From Verrucomicrobiota bacterium (GTDB lineage Bacteria; Verrucomicrobiota; Verrucomicrobiia; JABWAM01): a stretch of DNA of 64,000 nt. Each line of letters starts with the position of its first letter. Position 1 is the first letter of the stretch. A model generated the notes under the pieces. That model was given only the letters and a program-made list of their open reading frames with translations. It searched no databases and was not told the DNA's origin. Location of the stretch: NCBI GenBank assembly GCA_023269615.1, contig JAHFSY010000009.1, forward strand, positions 1 to 64,000. The letters run 5' to 3'. This document shows, in pieces, positions 25,595 through 33,727 of the stretch. Made by a program: the position numbers and the translations under genes.

Positions 25595-25787
25595 GGAGCC
25601 CCGACTGGTCCTGATCGTTATACACATCTCCCTGCAGGATGTAGGAGCGGTTGCCAACCGCGACCGGGACCGAGGGAAAGACGGGCGGAACCCTGATTCC
25701 CGGTCGTCGATGGCATCGGCTCCTACAAACCGTCTTCCCAATGAAAAAGGGGAGATGTGTATAACGATCAGAACTGGTCGGGGCTCC
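25595..25787. mobile_element. Nested element with IS50-like ends inside a palindrome
   Basis: Inverted ends CTGATCGTTATACACATCTC (25611-25632) and its complement (25750-25771) enclose ~117 bp. On the outside are GGAGCCCCG (25595-25603) and GGGGCTCC (25780-25787), each next to ACTGGTC (25604-25610, 25773-25779). Deleting the element and one ACTGGTC rebuilds a perfect 24-bp palindrome, GGAGCCCCGAC-TG-GTCGGGGCTCC. So it inserted into a hairpin with a ~7-8 bp duplication. Inside is a second inverted pair, GTAGGAGC...GCTCCTAC. The rest of 25530-25866 holds no gene beyond the promoter below. Confidence 0.75.
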
Positions 25788-25810
25788 ACATTCCAAATAA
25801 AAATTTCTTG

Positions 25811-25838
25811 TTGACACCTTTGCGAGATTCCATAAAGT
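25811..25838 (+). promoter_or_regulatory. Candidate sigma-70-type promoter
   Basis: TTGACA at 25811-25816, a 16-bp spacer, then TAAAGT at 25833-25838, about 28 bp before the start of the LamG/TSP3 gene at 25867. No other strong -35/-10 pair was seen in this gap. Confidence 0.5.
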
Positions 25839-25866
25839 CCGCGTCTTCTGACATACATACAAGAAT

Positions 25867-27171
25867 ATGCTAAATCATATAATGATATTGTTTAACTCGA
25901 AACGCGTGCTGCGACTGTTCGCGCCGTGCGTGATGTTTGCCGCGTCGTTCTGCTGTGCGGCGGATTTTGATGGTGACGGGCTCGACGATGCCTGGGAGGC
26001 GGCGCATGGCTTTTCGACAAACGGTCATGCCTCCGCGCATATGCTCGGCTGGTGGCAGATGGATGAGGCCGCGTCGGAGCAGGTGTCCGACCGCTCCGCG
26101 AATCACTGGATGGGAACCCGCTTTCATTTTCCCTCGACGGCGTCCGTCCCCGGGCTTTTCAGCAATGCGCTGTCGTTCACGGAAAGCTCGTGCGTCCGGT
26201 TTTCATCCAACCAGGCGGCCCGCCTGCAGCATGGCTTCACCCTGTCCGTCTGGTTTACGGGAACCGGCACGAATGCGCCGTCCACGCTGGCTCGATGGGA
26301 GGGGGCCAATTCAAATTCATGGCGGCTCGACGTGAGTCGTGAGGGCGCCGCGCAACTTGAATTCATGGATTCCCACTCGACCACGCAAACCGTGGCGGGA
26401 ACCAGCGGCGCGCTCCGCGTCACGGATAACCAGTGGCATCACCTGGCGGGCGTCTATGATTCCGGAACTTCCAACGCCACGATGTATGTGGATGGATTCG
26501 CAGAACGTTCAGCTGTCATCACCAACTGGACAACATCCGCCACGGCAAGCTTCGTGCTGGGTGAAATGCAGTCAGCGTTCAGCGATCACCTCTCAGCCTG
26601 CAGCCCGCAGCCTTCAGTTCCCAGTCCTCAGCCTCCCATCACCAATTCCGCAATCCGCAATCCGAACTCCGAAATCCCCCCTTCATCCCTCATCCTTCAT
26701 CCTTCATCCTTTCTCTCGTCCTTTCTCCTGGACGAGCTCCGCCTCTACGATACCGCTCTCTCGTCCGACGCCATCGCGCAGTTGCCGGCCACATACGATG
26801 ATCCCGATGGCGATGGTCTCACCAATCTGCAGGAATTTCTCCTCGGCACCGATCCGCTCAAGGCGGACACCGATGGGGACCGGGTGGCCGATGGAGATGA
26901 CCCGGAACCGTTGAAGCCCGCGCGTTTCAGCGGGGCAAACGAATCCGGTGTGATTTACGTCGATGGCACGGCCGGTGACGACCAGCATGATGGACGCCGC
27001 CGTCGGGCGGAAGCCGGCCACGGGCCGAAGCGGAGGATTCACTCGGCCCTGTCCATCGCGCGGGGAGGGGACCGCGTCATCATCGCCCCGGGAACCTACG
27101 CATCCACCAATTGGAACGCACGCTCCAGCATCATCATTTTGCAACCCGAAGGAAACGTCGTCCTTCGATAA
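25867..27171 (+). CDS. Secreted LamG / thrombospondin type-3 repeat protein (434 aa)
   Basis: Signal peptide (LFAPCVMFAASFCCAA), one short DxDxDG calcium loop (DFDGDGLDDAWE), a LamG/concanavalin-like domain (~55-300: MLGWWQMDEAASEQV ... WHHLAGVYDSG ... MYVDG), then TSP3 repeats (DPDGDGLTNLQEFLLGTDPLKADTDGD). The C-terminal ~75 residues (VIYVDGTAGDDQHDGR ... RGGDRVIIAPGTYAS) match the start of a right-handed beta-helix/pectate-lyase-type domain that then stops. This suggests truncation or a cut-down architecture. Residues ~243-275 come from low-complexity repeats inside the LamG domain. First of four plus-strand genes for secreted or anchored proteins. Confidence 0.85.
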   Translation: MLNHIMILFNSKRVLRLFAPCVMFAASFCCAADFDGDGLDDAWEAAHGFSTNGHASAHMLGWWQMDEAASEQVSDRSANHWMGTRFHFPSTASVPGLFSNALSFTESSCVRFSSNQAARLQHGFTLSVWFTGTGTNAPSTLARWEGANSNSWRLDVSREGAAQLEFMDSHSTTQTVAGTSGALRVTDNQWHHLAGVYDSGTSNATMYVDGFAERSAVITNWTTSATASFVLGEMQSAFSDHLSACSPQPSVPSPQPPITNSAIRNPNSEIPPSSLILHPSSFLSSFLLDELRLYDTALSSDAIAQLPATYDDPDGDGLTNLQEFLLGTDPLKADTDGDRVADGDDPEPLKPARFSGANESGVIYVDGTAGDDQHDGRRRRAEAGHGPKRRIHSALSIARGGDRVIIAPGTYASTNWNARSSIIILQPEGNVVLR

Positions 27172-27187
27172 CCCAAAACAACACACC

Positions 27188-27637
27188 ATGAAAAATTCAT
27201 TCCAACCTTTAAATCCCAAAACTCCGTGCTCTCCGTGTCTCCGTGGTTTCAATTTCCGATTCATCTTCCGGACTCAGCGGGGAAAAGACAAAACCACGGA
27301 GGCACGGAGAACACGGAGTTTGAGTGGGAAAATCGCGTGGGCATTGGTGTTCGTTGCCTTGGTTTTTCCCATTCGCGCGGGCGATCTTATTGTGGACGGC
27401 AACCTGAATGTCCTCAGCAACAGCACCGTGTCGTGTGGCTTGCAGGTGAGTTCCAACGCGGTGTTCCGGAGTTCCGTTCTCACCCAGGGCAGCGTCGGCA
27501 TCAGCACCAATGCGCCCAGCGCCCGTTTGCATGTCAACGGCGATGCCCGCTTCGAGGGCCCGGTGCTGATCCGTCGTCTGGTTCCGCAAGGCGACCTCTC
27601 GATGGGCTCCTATACCAACGCGCCGCCTGCACCGTGA
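27188..27637 (+). CDS. Small secreted protein with fibre-like repeats and repeat-encoded leader
   Basis: 149 residues. After MKNSFQPLN, about 36 residues (KTPCSPCLRGF ... KTTEARRTRS) are encoded by an inverted repeat (27217-27322). A hydrophobic segment IAWALVFVALVFPIRA then acts as signal peptide. The mature part (DLIVDGNLNVLSNSTV ... GVGISTNAPSARLHVNG-like pattern) resembles tail-fibre-type beta-structured proteins with short strand repeats. Lies 17 bp after the LamG gene and 34 bp before the giant gene, so probably one transcript. Translation could instead begin downstream of the repeat at a non-ATG codon. Confidence 0.65.
   Translation: MKNSFQPLNPKTPCSPCLRGFNFRFIFRTQRGKDKTTEARRTRSLSGKIAWALVFVALVFPIRAGDLIVDGNLNVLSNSTVSCGLQVSSNAVFRSSVLTQGSVGISTNAPSARLHVNGDARFEGPVLIRRLVPQGDLSMGSYTNAPPAP
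27217..27322. repeat. CCACGGAGGCACGGAG inverted repeat inside a coding sequence
   Basis: The left arm CTCCGTGCTCTCCGTGTC (27217-27250 overall) and right arm ACCACGGAGGCACGGAGA (27290-27322 overall) are near-perfect complements, with about two mismatches over 33 bp and a 39-bp loop. Single-arm copies occur near 10475, 11858, 35262 and 39572. Here it is in frame within the 149-residue ORF. Confidence 0.8.
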
Positions 27638-27670
27638 GCGGGGTGCAAGGCACAAGGCTCAAGACGCATC

Positions 27671-30600
27671 ATGGAAACCATTGTGAAAAAGATCGCCAGG
27701 CATCAGCGAAATCTCGTTGTGCTTGTTCTCGCCCTGCCGCTTCTCACAGCCGCCTCGTATCCGGGTTGGTGGACCCGCCGCACTGTGATCGACCCTGTTT
27801 CCGTCACCAATGATTTCGCAGTCGTCAACCAGGGCCAGGCGAAACACATCGCCTCACGCGCGTACGATGAATTCCAGGCCGGATTGGCCGGTGGCGCGGG
27901 ATCCAACCTCACCGCCGCCATGCAGCCGATTTTGCTCAACCCCCTGGGCGGGACCAACGATGCGCCCATGAATGTGGGGCAGCTCAAGAACCTGGCTCTG
28001 CCCTTTTACGATCGCCTCATCGCCATCGGCTACACCAACGCTTATCCTTGGACGTCATTCACGGAAGACGACCAGGATTTCGCGCCTGCCAACGTGGGAC
28101 AGTTGAAAAATCTGTTCGGTTTCGAACTTGATGCGGACAACGATGGGCTTCCCGATTTTTGGGAGCGAAATCATTTCGGCGGCATCGCGGCAAACCCGAA
28201 CGACGATGACGATCACGATGGACTGACCAACACGCAGGAGTGCGCGCTGGGCACTGATCCGCGATCCACCGATTCGGATGGCGATGGCGCGCTGGATGGC
28301 GACGAGATCAACTTCCTGCATACCGATCCGCTGGCGGCTGACACGGATGGCGATGGCATTGCCGACGGGTGGGAGGTGCGTTACGGCCTCAATCCCACCA
28401 ACAGTTTCGATTCGCTTGGAGATCGCGACGGTGATGGCATTCCCGACGTCGTGGAATACGCGCTCCACACGTCGCCGATGGATTGTGACAGCGATGACGA
28501 CGGCCTGCCCGACGACTGGGAATCTGTCTATTCATCCTCCATGGGAGGGGGCGGTTTCGATCCCGCCACCGGTCTTCGCGATCTTGTCGGCTGGTGGCGA
28601 TTTGATTCTCCCGGCGTCTGGTACACGAACGTTGTGTCGGGCCCGGTCACCAACACCATGGTGCGCGCCATCTACGAATGGGACAGCGGCCCCTATGCCC
28701 TCCATGCCAGCCTTCATCCCTCATCCCTCATCCCTCAGCCCTTTCCGACCTCCATCACCAACTCCCTCGCCGCGGGCAATCCCACGTGGGGAACGCCTTC
28801 AGGCGACGCGCAACGCTCCTGGAAAACCACCGGGCTCACGACCAACCCGGTGCTCTCCATCCCCGCCCATCCCATTCTCTCGGGATCGAGCAATGGCTGG
28901 AGCGCGGCGTTCTGGATCAAGTTTGCAAATGCTTCTTCGCAGCCCTTGATGGATTTGTTGTGCTTCGCCGAAACCAATTCCGCGATCCGCGATCCGCAAT
29001 CCGCAATCAGCCCCCAGGCCCCCTTTCGCGTGCAGATGGATTCCGCGCAGAGAATTCTCGCGAACATCAATCTGCTTGGAACCAACTCCCAGCCGTTTGT
29101 CCCCACTCTGTCTTCCGGGATGCCTCTCCCGGCCACCATCTGGACTCATGTAGCCGTTACTCACGCCGCCTCCTCCGGAATTTCCTGTCTCTACGTGAAC
29201 ACGAATCTTGTGGTCGCCGTCACCAACTCCTGGCTCGGAAACTCCGCACTCCGCACTCCGAATTCCGCACTCAAAATCCTTCCGCAGCTCGATGCCCGCA
29301 CTCCGCAATTGGACAGCCTGCGCCTCTACGGTCACGCCCTCTCCACGAATGAACTTTCCGAGATCATCGCGCCTTCCGAGCCCGTGGGTGACGCCGATGG
29401 CGACGGCCTCACCAACTGGCAGGAACGTGTCAATTATTCCAACCCGCTCATCGTCGACACCGATGGCGATGGACTCGGTGATTCCAATGAAGTGTTCGTC
29501 ACCCATACGCTGCCTTATGCGGCAGACAGCGATGGTGACGGCATCAGCGATTTTACGGAGACCTCCACGTACATCAGCAACTTTGGTTCCGCGCATTACA
29601 CGAGTCCGATCATGGCTGATACGGATGGTGACGGCCTTTTCGATTCCGAGGAAATCAACACGCACCATTCCAATCCGTTGCGCGGCGACACCGATGGCGA
29701 CGGAATGACGGATGGATGGGAAATCCGATTTGGCCTGAACCCCAACGATTCCACGGACGGAGCGCAGGATGCCGACGGCGATGGCATTGCCAACTCCCTG
29801 GAATATCAGCGTGGAACAAGCCCTCTCATCCGGGATTCCAACAGCAACGGAATAGGCGACAAGGAGGAATCCACGCTCGCCGCCGCGGTTCCTGCCGACC
29901 TGCCTGTCACCGATCACGGTGGCGCAGACTGGATCATCAGCGCATCCGCCAAACTGACCGGCCGCCACATCAACGTCGGCCTGTTCCAGGTTTCCTCCAA
30001 TGTGACGGTTTCGATTCCGACCAACAGCGTCGGGCGGCTTTGGGTCGAGGCGCAAAACATTTCCGTGTTCGGCACGATCAATGCTGATGGCGCAGGCCAT
30101 CCCGGGGCAACTGCCGTCGGGGCGGGCGGCACGCGCGGGCGCATCGTGCGCAATGGAGTGGGCGGCGCTCTCGTATCCACCAACCGGGCCACCGCCGGCC
30201 AACGCGGATTTGCGGCGCCCGCGAGCCCGGATTTCAACAGTGCCACCAATGGCGGCTACGCCGGAATATCCGGCAACGTCCAGACCGGCGTCTCCGGTGG
30301 CGTCCCCATCTTCCCCACCAACGTCACCGTTCGCAGTGGCGGCCAGGGAAATTACAACGATACGGTTGGAGGACGAATCCACGGAGGCTACAGCGCCCCG
30401 GGCACACTCTCGAATGGTGACACCACCACCGATTACTCTCTCAAACGCGGTGGTGGCGGCGGTTCGGGCGGAGGAGGAGGGGGAGCCGAAACACTCGATG
30501 TCACCACCAACACCAACAACCTCTATTATGCCGTGACGGGTGGAAAAGGAGGGGATGGACAACCCGGCGGCAACGGTGGCGGTGCCATCTGGCTCTTCGC

Positions 30601-33600
30601 CGTCCATACCAACCTGGTCCAGGGACCGATCAGCGCCAGGGGATTGTACCCCACCCAGCCAATCAAGATGGGAACCGAAATCACCTACGGCCCCGGCGCC
30701 GGCTCTTACTACACCTCAGGCCAGAAGCCCGGAGCCTCGGCCGGCCCGGGCGGCGTGGGCGGTGGCGGCGGTGGTGGCGGCATTCTGCTCCGCGGAAAAC
30801 GAGTGGAAATTACCAGCTACATGCAGGTCACGGGTAGCGGCGGCTCTGGTACCATCAAGCTGTTCGGCCAGACCGTCATCACCAACTCCGCTGCACTCGC
30901 CTATGGACGCCTCCTGATCCTCGCCCCGCCGGACCTTGATAGTGACGGCGACGGCATTCCCGATTCCCAGGAAACCATCAACGGCACCAATCCCAATATC
31001 AACGACACTGACGGTGACGGTGTGAGTGACAGACAGGAACAGATCGATGGCACCAATCCGCTCCTTGCCGACACCGATGGCGATGGGATGGACGATGGCT
31101 TTGAAAGAATCTACGGCCTCAATCCAAACTCAGCTGCCGACGCCAATCTTGACACCGACGGTGACGGGAAGAGCAACCTGATCGAAGCCCAAAACGGCAC
31201 CAGTCCCATCGATGCCCTGGATGGGAGCGTCAATCTCTTCAATGCCTACATCATCGACAACAGGCTCAAGACGATGCTGCCGACCGAGCCACCCGGCACG
31301 GAGGAGGAGGTAAAGACCGTAAACTCCAGGAAGGTGAAAGTGCCCCCCGGCTCCCGGATCTATCTCACCAGCGCCACAAATAAAATGGATTGGATTGGTG
31401 ACACCGCGGTGAATCTCAACGGGGTCCGTCACGGCGGCGTGGGAACCGTCCACGCCGATCCATGGTTCCTTTTTGGATATCCCGTGGACACGGCATACGA
31501 CCCTGTGCCCGCAATAGACGTGACAAGCGAGTTCTCAGTCGGTACAGATGGGTATGTGAATATCTCAGCAAAACTCCTGGCGCGCATGCTGACGCCAACG
31601 TCGCCCGCGGGCCAGGCTGCGCCTCCCGGGCAGGTCTGGGGATGGATCCCCGTCCCCGGCGGTGGTGGAAGTGGAAATTGGGGTTGGTACACCCCGACCA
31701 GCACCGGCGGTGGAGGTGGAGGCGGAACAGGAACCGGCGGCAGCGCTGCATATCCCCAGCCCAACCAGGGAACCAGAAGCGGTTCCGGCACAGCCACCCC
31801 CAGCCAACCATCCCCACCCACCCATGCTTCTACCCCCACAGGCAAAACCAAAGGCAGCCGCGAAGTCTGGATCAATGTCCTCCCCCCACCCAAAATCCAA
31901 ATCGCCGTCGATGCCAATCGCGATGGCGCTGTCAAGTTCGACAACACGGACCAGACGGATTCCACCAATCGATTCACTTTTTGGGTGAATGACGATGTGG
32001 ATGTGGCCCATGTGGTGGATGGCACGGATTGGGATGAGGATGATGTCGAGACGGGGCCATCCGATTTCAAGGACGGTCTCATTCTCTGCCGCCGTGACCT
32101 GGAAGATTTCCAGCGGATATGGATCAAGGTGGACCAGGATCTCCAGGCGGACGACCAGGTGGTTTTGAAATGGGAGGATGTGCCCCCCAGCACGCCGCAG
32201 CCTTCCATCAATATCTATCCCGCGGCGGAAGCGAATGGCGGCGCAAAATACCTCACGGATGACAGTGTGAAGCAGATCTTTTTCGGTTCCCACAATGTGA
32301 ATCCCGACAAATATTGCAGCAAATCCATTGCGACCATTTCGGATTCAACCGAAGTCGTGGTTCCGCTCCCGCCGGGCGGCGCGTGGAAAAAGGATCAACC
32401 GCGATATTATCTCTTTGAAGGCGCGGCAAAGGGAAAGGGAACTTTGCACGCCAGCATTCGTCGCGGAACCCAGCCTATCCCGCAGGATCCGCAAATTTCC
32501 AGCTGCAAAGCCTGCGTGGAACTCAAGGACGTCAAGGACATGTATGAACGATGGACGGTGGGGGACCAAAGCGGCGGGGAGCCAGGTGGTCTGAAACAGG
32601 AGGGAACGGCATACGGTCCGCCCACGGCAACCGGGGAGTCTTCCTACATTCTCCTCGTCCACGGCTGGAACATGGAGCCGTGGGAGAAGGAGCGATTCGC
32701 CGAAACGGCGTTCAAGCGTCTTTATTGGCAGGGTTACAAGGGACGCTTCGGGTTGTTCAAGTGGCCGACGACAAACCGCTTCGCCGCAACCGCGGCAAAG
32801 GAGATCCTGGACCCGGTTCTTGATCCCCAAAACTACAACGAAGGCGAGTTCACGGCCTGGCGGTCCGCCGAAGGCTTGAAGCAGCTGTTCGTCAAGCTGA
32901 ACATCCGGGATGCTGCGGCCTATCGCGGAAAGGTCTATGTGGTGGCGCACAGCATGGGCAACGTGGTGACCGGCGAGGCGTTGCGCCGTGCCGCCCAAGC
33001 CCAACTCGGCGTGCTGGTGAACACCTACGTCGCCAGCCAGGCCGCCGTGCCAGCCCATGCCTACCAGGGGGACGGTCCCGACAGCATGGACGCGGTCAAA
33101 CTTATAAACGGCCGGCTTCGACTCTATTACAACAACCCAAAAATTCCGGATCTGGCGGAGTCGCAGGCGCTGATCGACCTGGGCAACGGACTCTTTGATT
33201 ACGGGCCCGAGACTCCGAACGTTTACAGGAACTGGCTCCAGCCCAATGCGGCGGCCGTCGGCAAACGGGTGAATTTTTACAACGCAAACGACTTCGCCCT
33301 GTCGGCGCCCGCATGGGAGTTCAACCAGATCATGAAACCCAAGTTGATGGGTGACGGGCATGTGTACTACTGTGACGGCGATCCGCAGGACGAGACCGGC
33401 TGGGAACAAAGGTTTTTCTATCTGGTCTCGGCGATGAACGGGATCGATTTGAGGTTCACCCTCGACGGCGGAAGCCAGTCCGACCCCAAAGACCGCTACC
33501 GCATCATGGCCTTCGGCAGTGAAGCAAGATCCAAAGCCCTCGGGTCAACCGAAGGAAATGCCGGGATGACAGGCTCGGTGAATCTTCGGACTGTGTGGGG

Positions 33601-33727
33601 AACTGATCCGGCAGGGAACGAGTTTGCGGATCATAAGTGGCACAGCGCGCAGTTTCGTTCGACGAATGCAGCTCAGAAAACGTATTGGAAGGCACTGCTT
33701 GGAACCGATGGTTTTCAGATTCAATGA
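27671..33727 (+). CDS. Giant secreted TSP3/LamG/glycine-rich protein with C-terminal hydrolase-like domain (2018 aa)
   Basis: Signal peptide (LVVLVLALPLLTAASYPGWW). Residues ~50-150 carry three NxGQxKN motifs (VNQGQAKHIASRAYDEF, MNVGQLKNLALPFYDRL, ANVGQLKNLFGFELD), seen in other Verrucomicrobia proteins. Then come TSP3 calcium repeats (~150-290), a LamG domain (~295-570) with low-complexity repeat inserts, more TSP3 (~575-740), a glycine-rich beta-structured region (~760-1080), TSP3 (~1090-1170) and a proline/glycine linker (~1320-1390). The last ~370 residues have YILLVHGWNMEPWEKE (~1660) and VVAHSMGNVVTGEAL (~1758, candidate nucleophile Ser), an esterase/lipase-like core. Cell-surface or secreted enzyme is inferred. 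The stop overlaps the next gene as ATGA. Confidence 0.85.
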   Translation: METIVKKIARHQRNLVVLVLALPLLTAASYPGWWTRRTVIDPVSVTNDFAVVNQGQAKHIASRAYDEFQAGLAGGAGSNLTAAMQPILLNPLGGTNDAPMNVGQLKNLALPFYDRLIAIGYTNAYPWTSFTEDDQDFAPANVGQLKNLFGFELDADNDGLPDFWERNHFGGIAANPNDDDDHDGLTNTQECALGTDPRSTDSDGDGALDGDEINFLHTDPLAADTDGDGIADGWEVRYGLNPTNSFDSLGDRDGDGIPDVVEYALHTSPMDCDSDDDGLPDDWESVYSSSMGGGGFDPATGLRDLVGWWRFDSPGVWYTNVVSGPVTNTMVRAIYEWDSGPYALHASLHPSSLIPQPFPTSITNSLAAGNPTWGTPSGDAQRSWKTTGLTTNPVLSIPAHPILSGSSNGWSAAFWIKFANASSQPLMDLLCFAETNSAIRDPQSAISPQAPFRVQMDSAQRILANINLLGTNSQPFVPTLSSGMPLPATIWTHVAVTHAASSGISCLYVNTNLVVAVTNSWLGNSALRTPNSALKILPQLDARTPQLDSLRLYGHALSTNELSEIIAPSEPVGDADGDGLTNWQERVNYSNPLIVDTDGDGLGDSNEVFVTHTLPYAADSDGDGISDFTETSTYISNFGSAHYTSPIMADTDGDGLFDSEEINTHHSNPLRGDTDGDGMTDGWEIRFGLNPNDSTDGAQDADGDGIANSLEYQRGTSPLIRDSNSNGIGDKEESTLAAAVPADLPVTDHGGADWIISASAKLTGRHINVGLFQVSSNVTVSIPTNSVGRLWVEAQNISVFGTINADGAGHPGATAVGAGGTRGRIVRNGVGGALVSTNRATAGQRGFAAPASPDFNSATNGGYAGISGNVQTGVSGGVPIFPTNVTVRSGGQGNYNDTVGGRIHGGYSAPGTLSNGDTTTDYSLKRGGGGGSGGGGGGAETLDVTTNTNNLYYAVTGGKGGDGQPGGNGGGAIWLFAVHTNLVQGPISARGLYPTQPIKMGTEITYGPGAGSYYTSGQKPGASAGPGGVGGGGGGGGILLRGKRVEITSYMQVTGSGGSGTIKLFGQTVITNSAALAYGRLLILAPPDLDSDGDGIPDSQETINGTNPNINDTDGDGVSDRQEQIDGTNPLLADTDGDGMDDGFERIYGLNPNSAADANLDTDGDGKSNLIEAQNGTSPIDALDGSVNLFNAYIIDNRLKTMLPTEPPGTEEEVKTVNSRKVKVPPGSRIYLTSATNKMDWIGDTAVNLNGVRHGGVGTVHADPWFLFGYPVDTAYDPVPAIDVTSEFSVGTDGYVNISAKLLARMLTPTSPAGQAAPPGQVWGWIPVPGGGGSGNWGWYTPTSTGGGGGGGTGTGGSAAYPQPNQGTRSGSGTATPSQPSPPTHASTPTGKTKGSREVWINVLPPPKIQIAVDANRDGAVKFDNTDQTDSTNRFTFWVNDDVDVAHVVDGTDWDEDDVETGPSDFKDGLILCRRDLEDFQRIWIKVDQDLQADDQVVLKWEDVPPSTPQPSINIYPAAEANGGAKYLTDDSVKQIFFGSHNVNPDKYCSKSIATISDSTEVVVPLPPGGAWKKDQPRYYLFEGAAKGKGTLHASIRRGTQPIPQDPQISSCKACVELKDVKDMYERWTVGDQSGGEPGGLKQEGTAYGPPTATGESSYILLVHGWNMEPWEKERFAETAFKRLYWQGYKGRFGLFKWPTTNRFAATAAKEILDPVLDPQNYNEGEFTAWRSAEGLKQLFVKLNIRDAAAYRGKVYVVAHSMGNVVTGEALRRAAQAQLGVLVNTYVASQAAVPAHAYQGDGPDSMDAVKLINGRLRLYYNNPKIPDLAESQALIDLGNGLFDYGPETPNVYRNWLQPNAAAVGKRVNFYNANDFALSAPAWEFNQIMKPKLMGDGHVYYCDGDPQDETGWEQRFFYLVSAMNGIDLRFTLDGGSQSDPKDRYRIMAFGSEARSKALGSTEGNAGMTGSVNLRTVWGTDPAGNEFADHKWHSAQFRSTNAAQKTYWKALLGTDGFQIQ

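Noticed and set aside
25611-25771. Possible Tn5/transposon-library adapter contamination suggested by TTATACACATCT
   Set aside because: The 19-bp mosaic end would differ at four positions, both ends lie in inverted orientation inside a genomic palindrome with a matching duplication, and the interior contains repeats found elsewhere in the window.
25529-25862. N-terminal extension of the alpha/beta hydrolase up to 25862
   Set aside because: The extra 111 codons translate nested palindromic repeats; a proper signal peptide starts at 25529.
28799-30607. 602-codon open frame on the minus strand opposite the giant gene
   Set aside because: Arises from the regular GAT/GGC codons of the TSP3 and glycine-rich repeats read in reverse; no ribosome site or recognisable domain.
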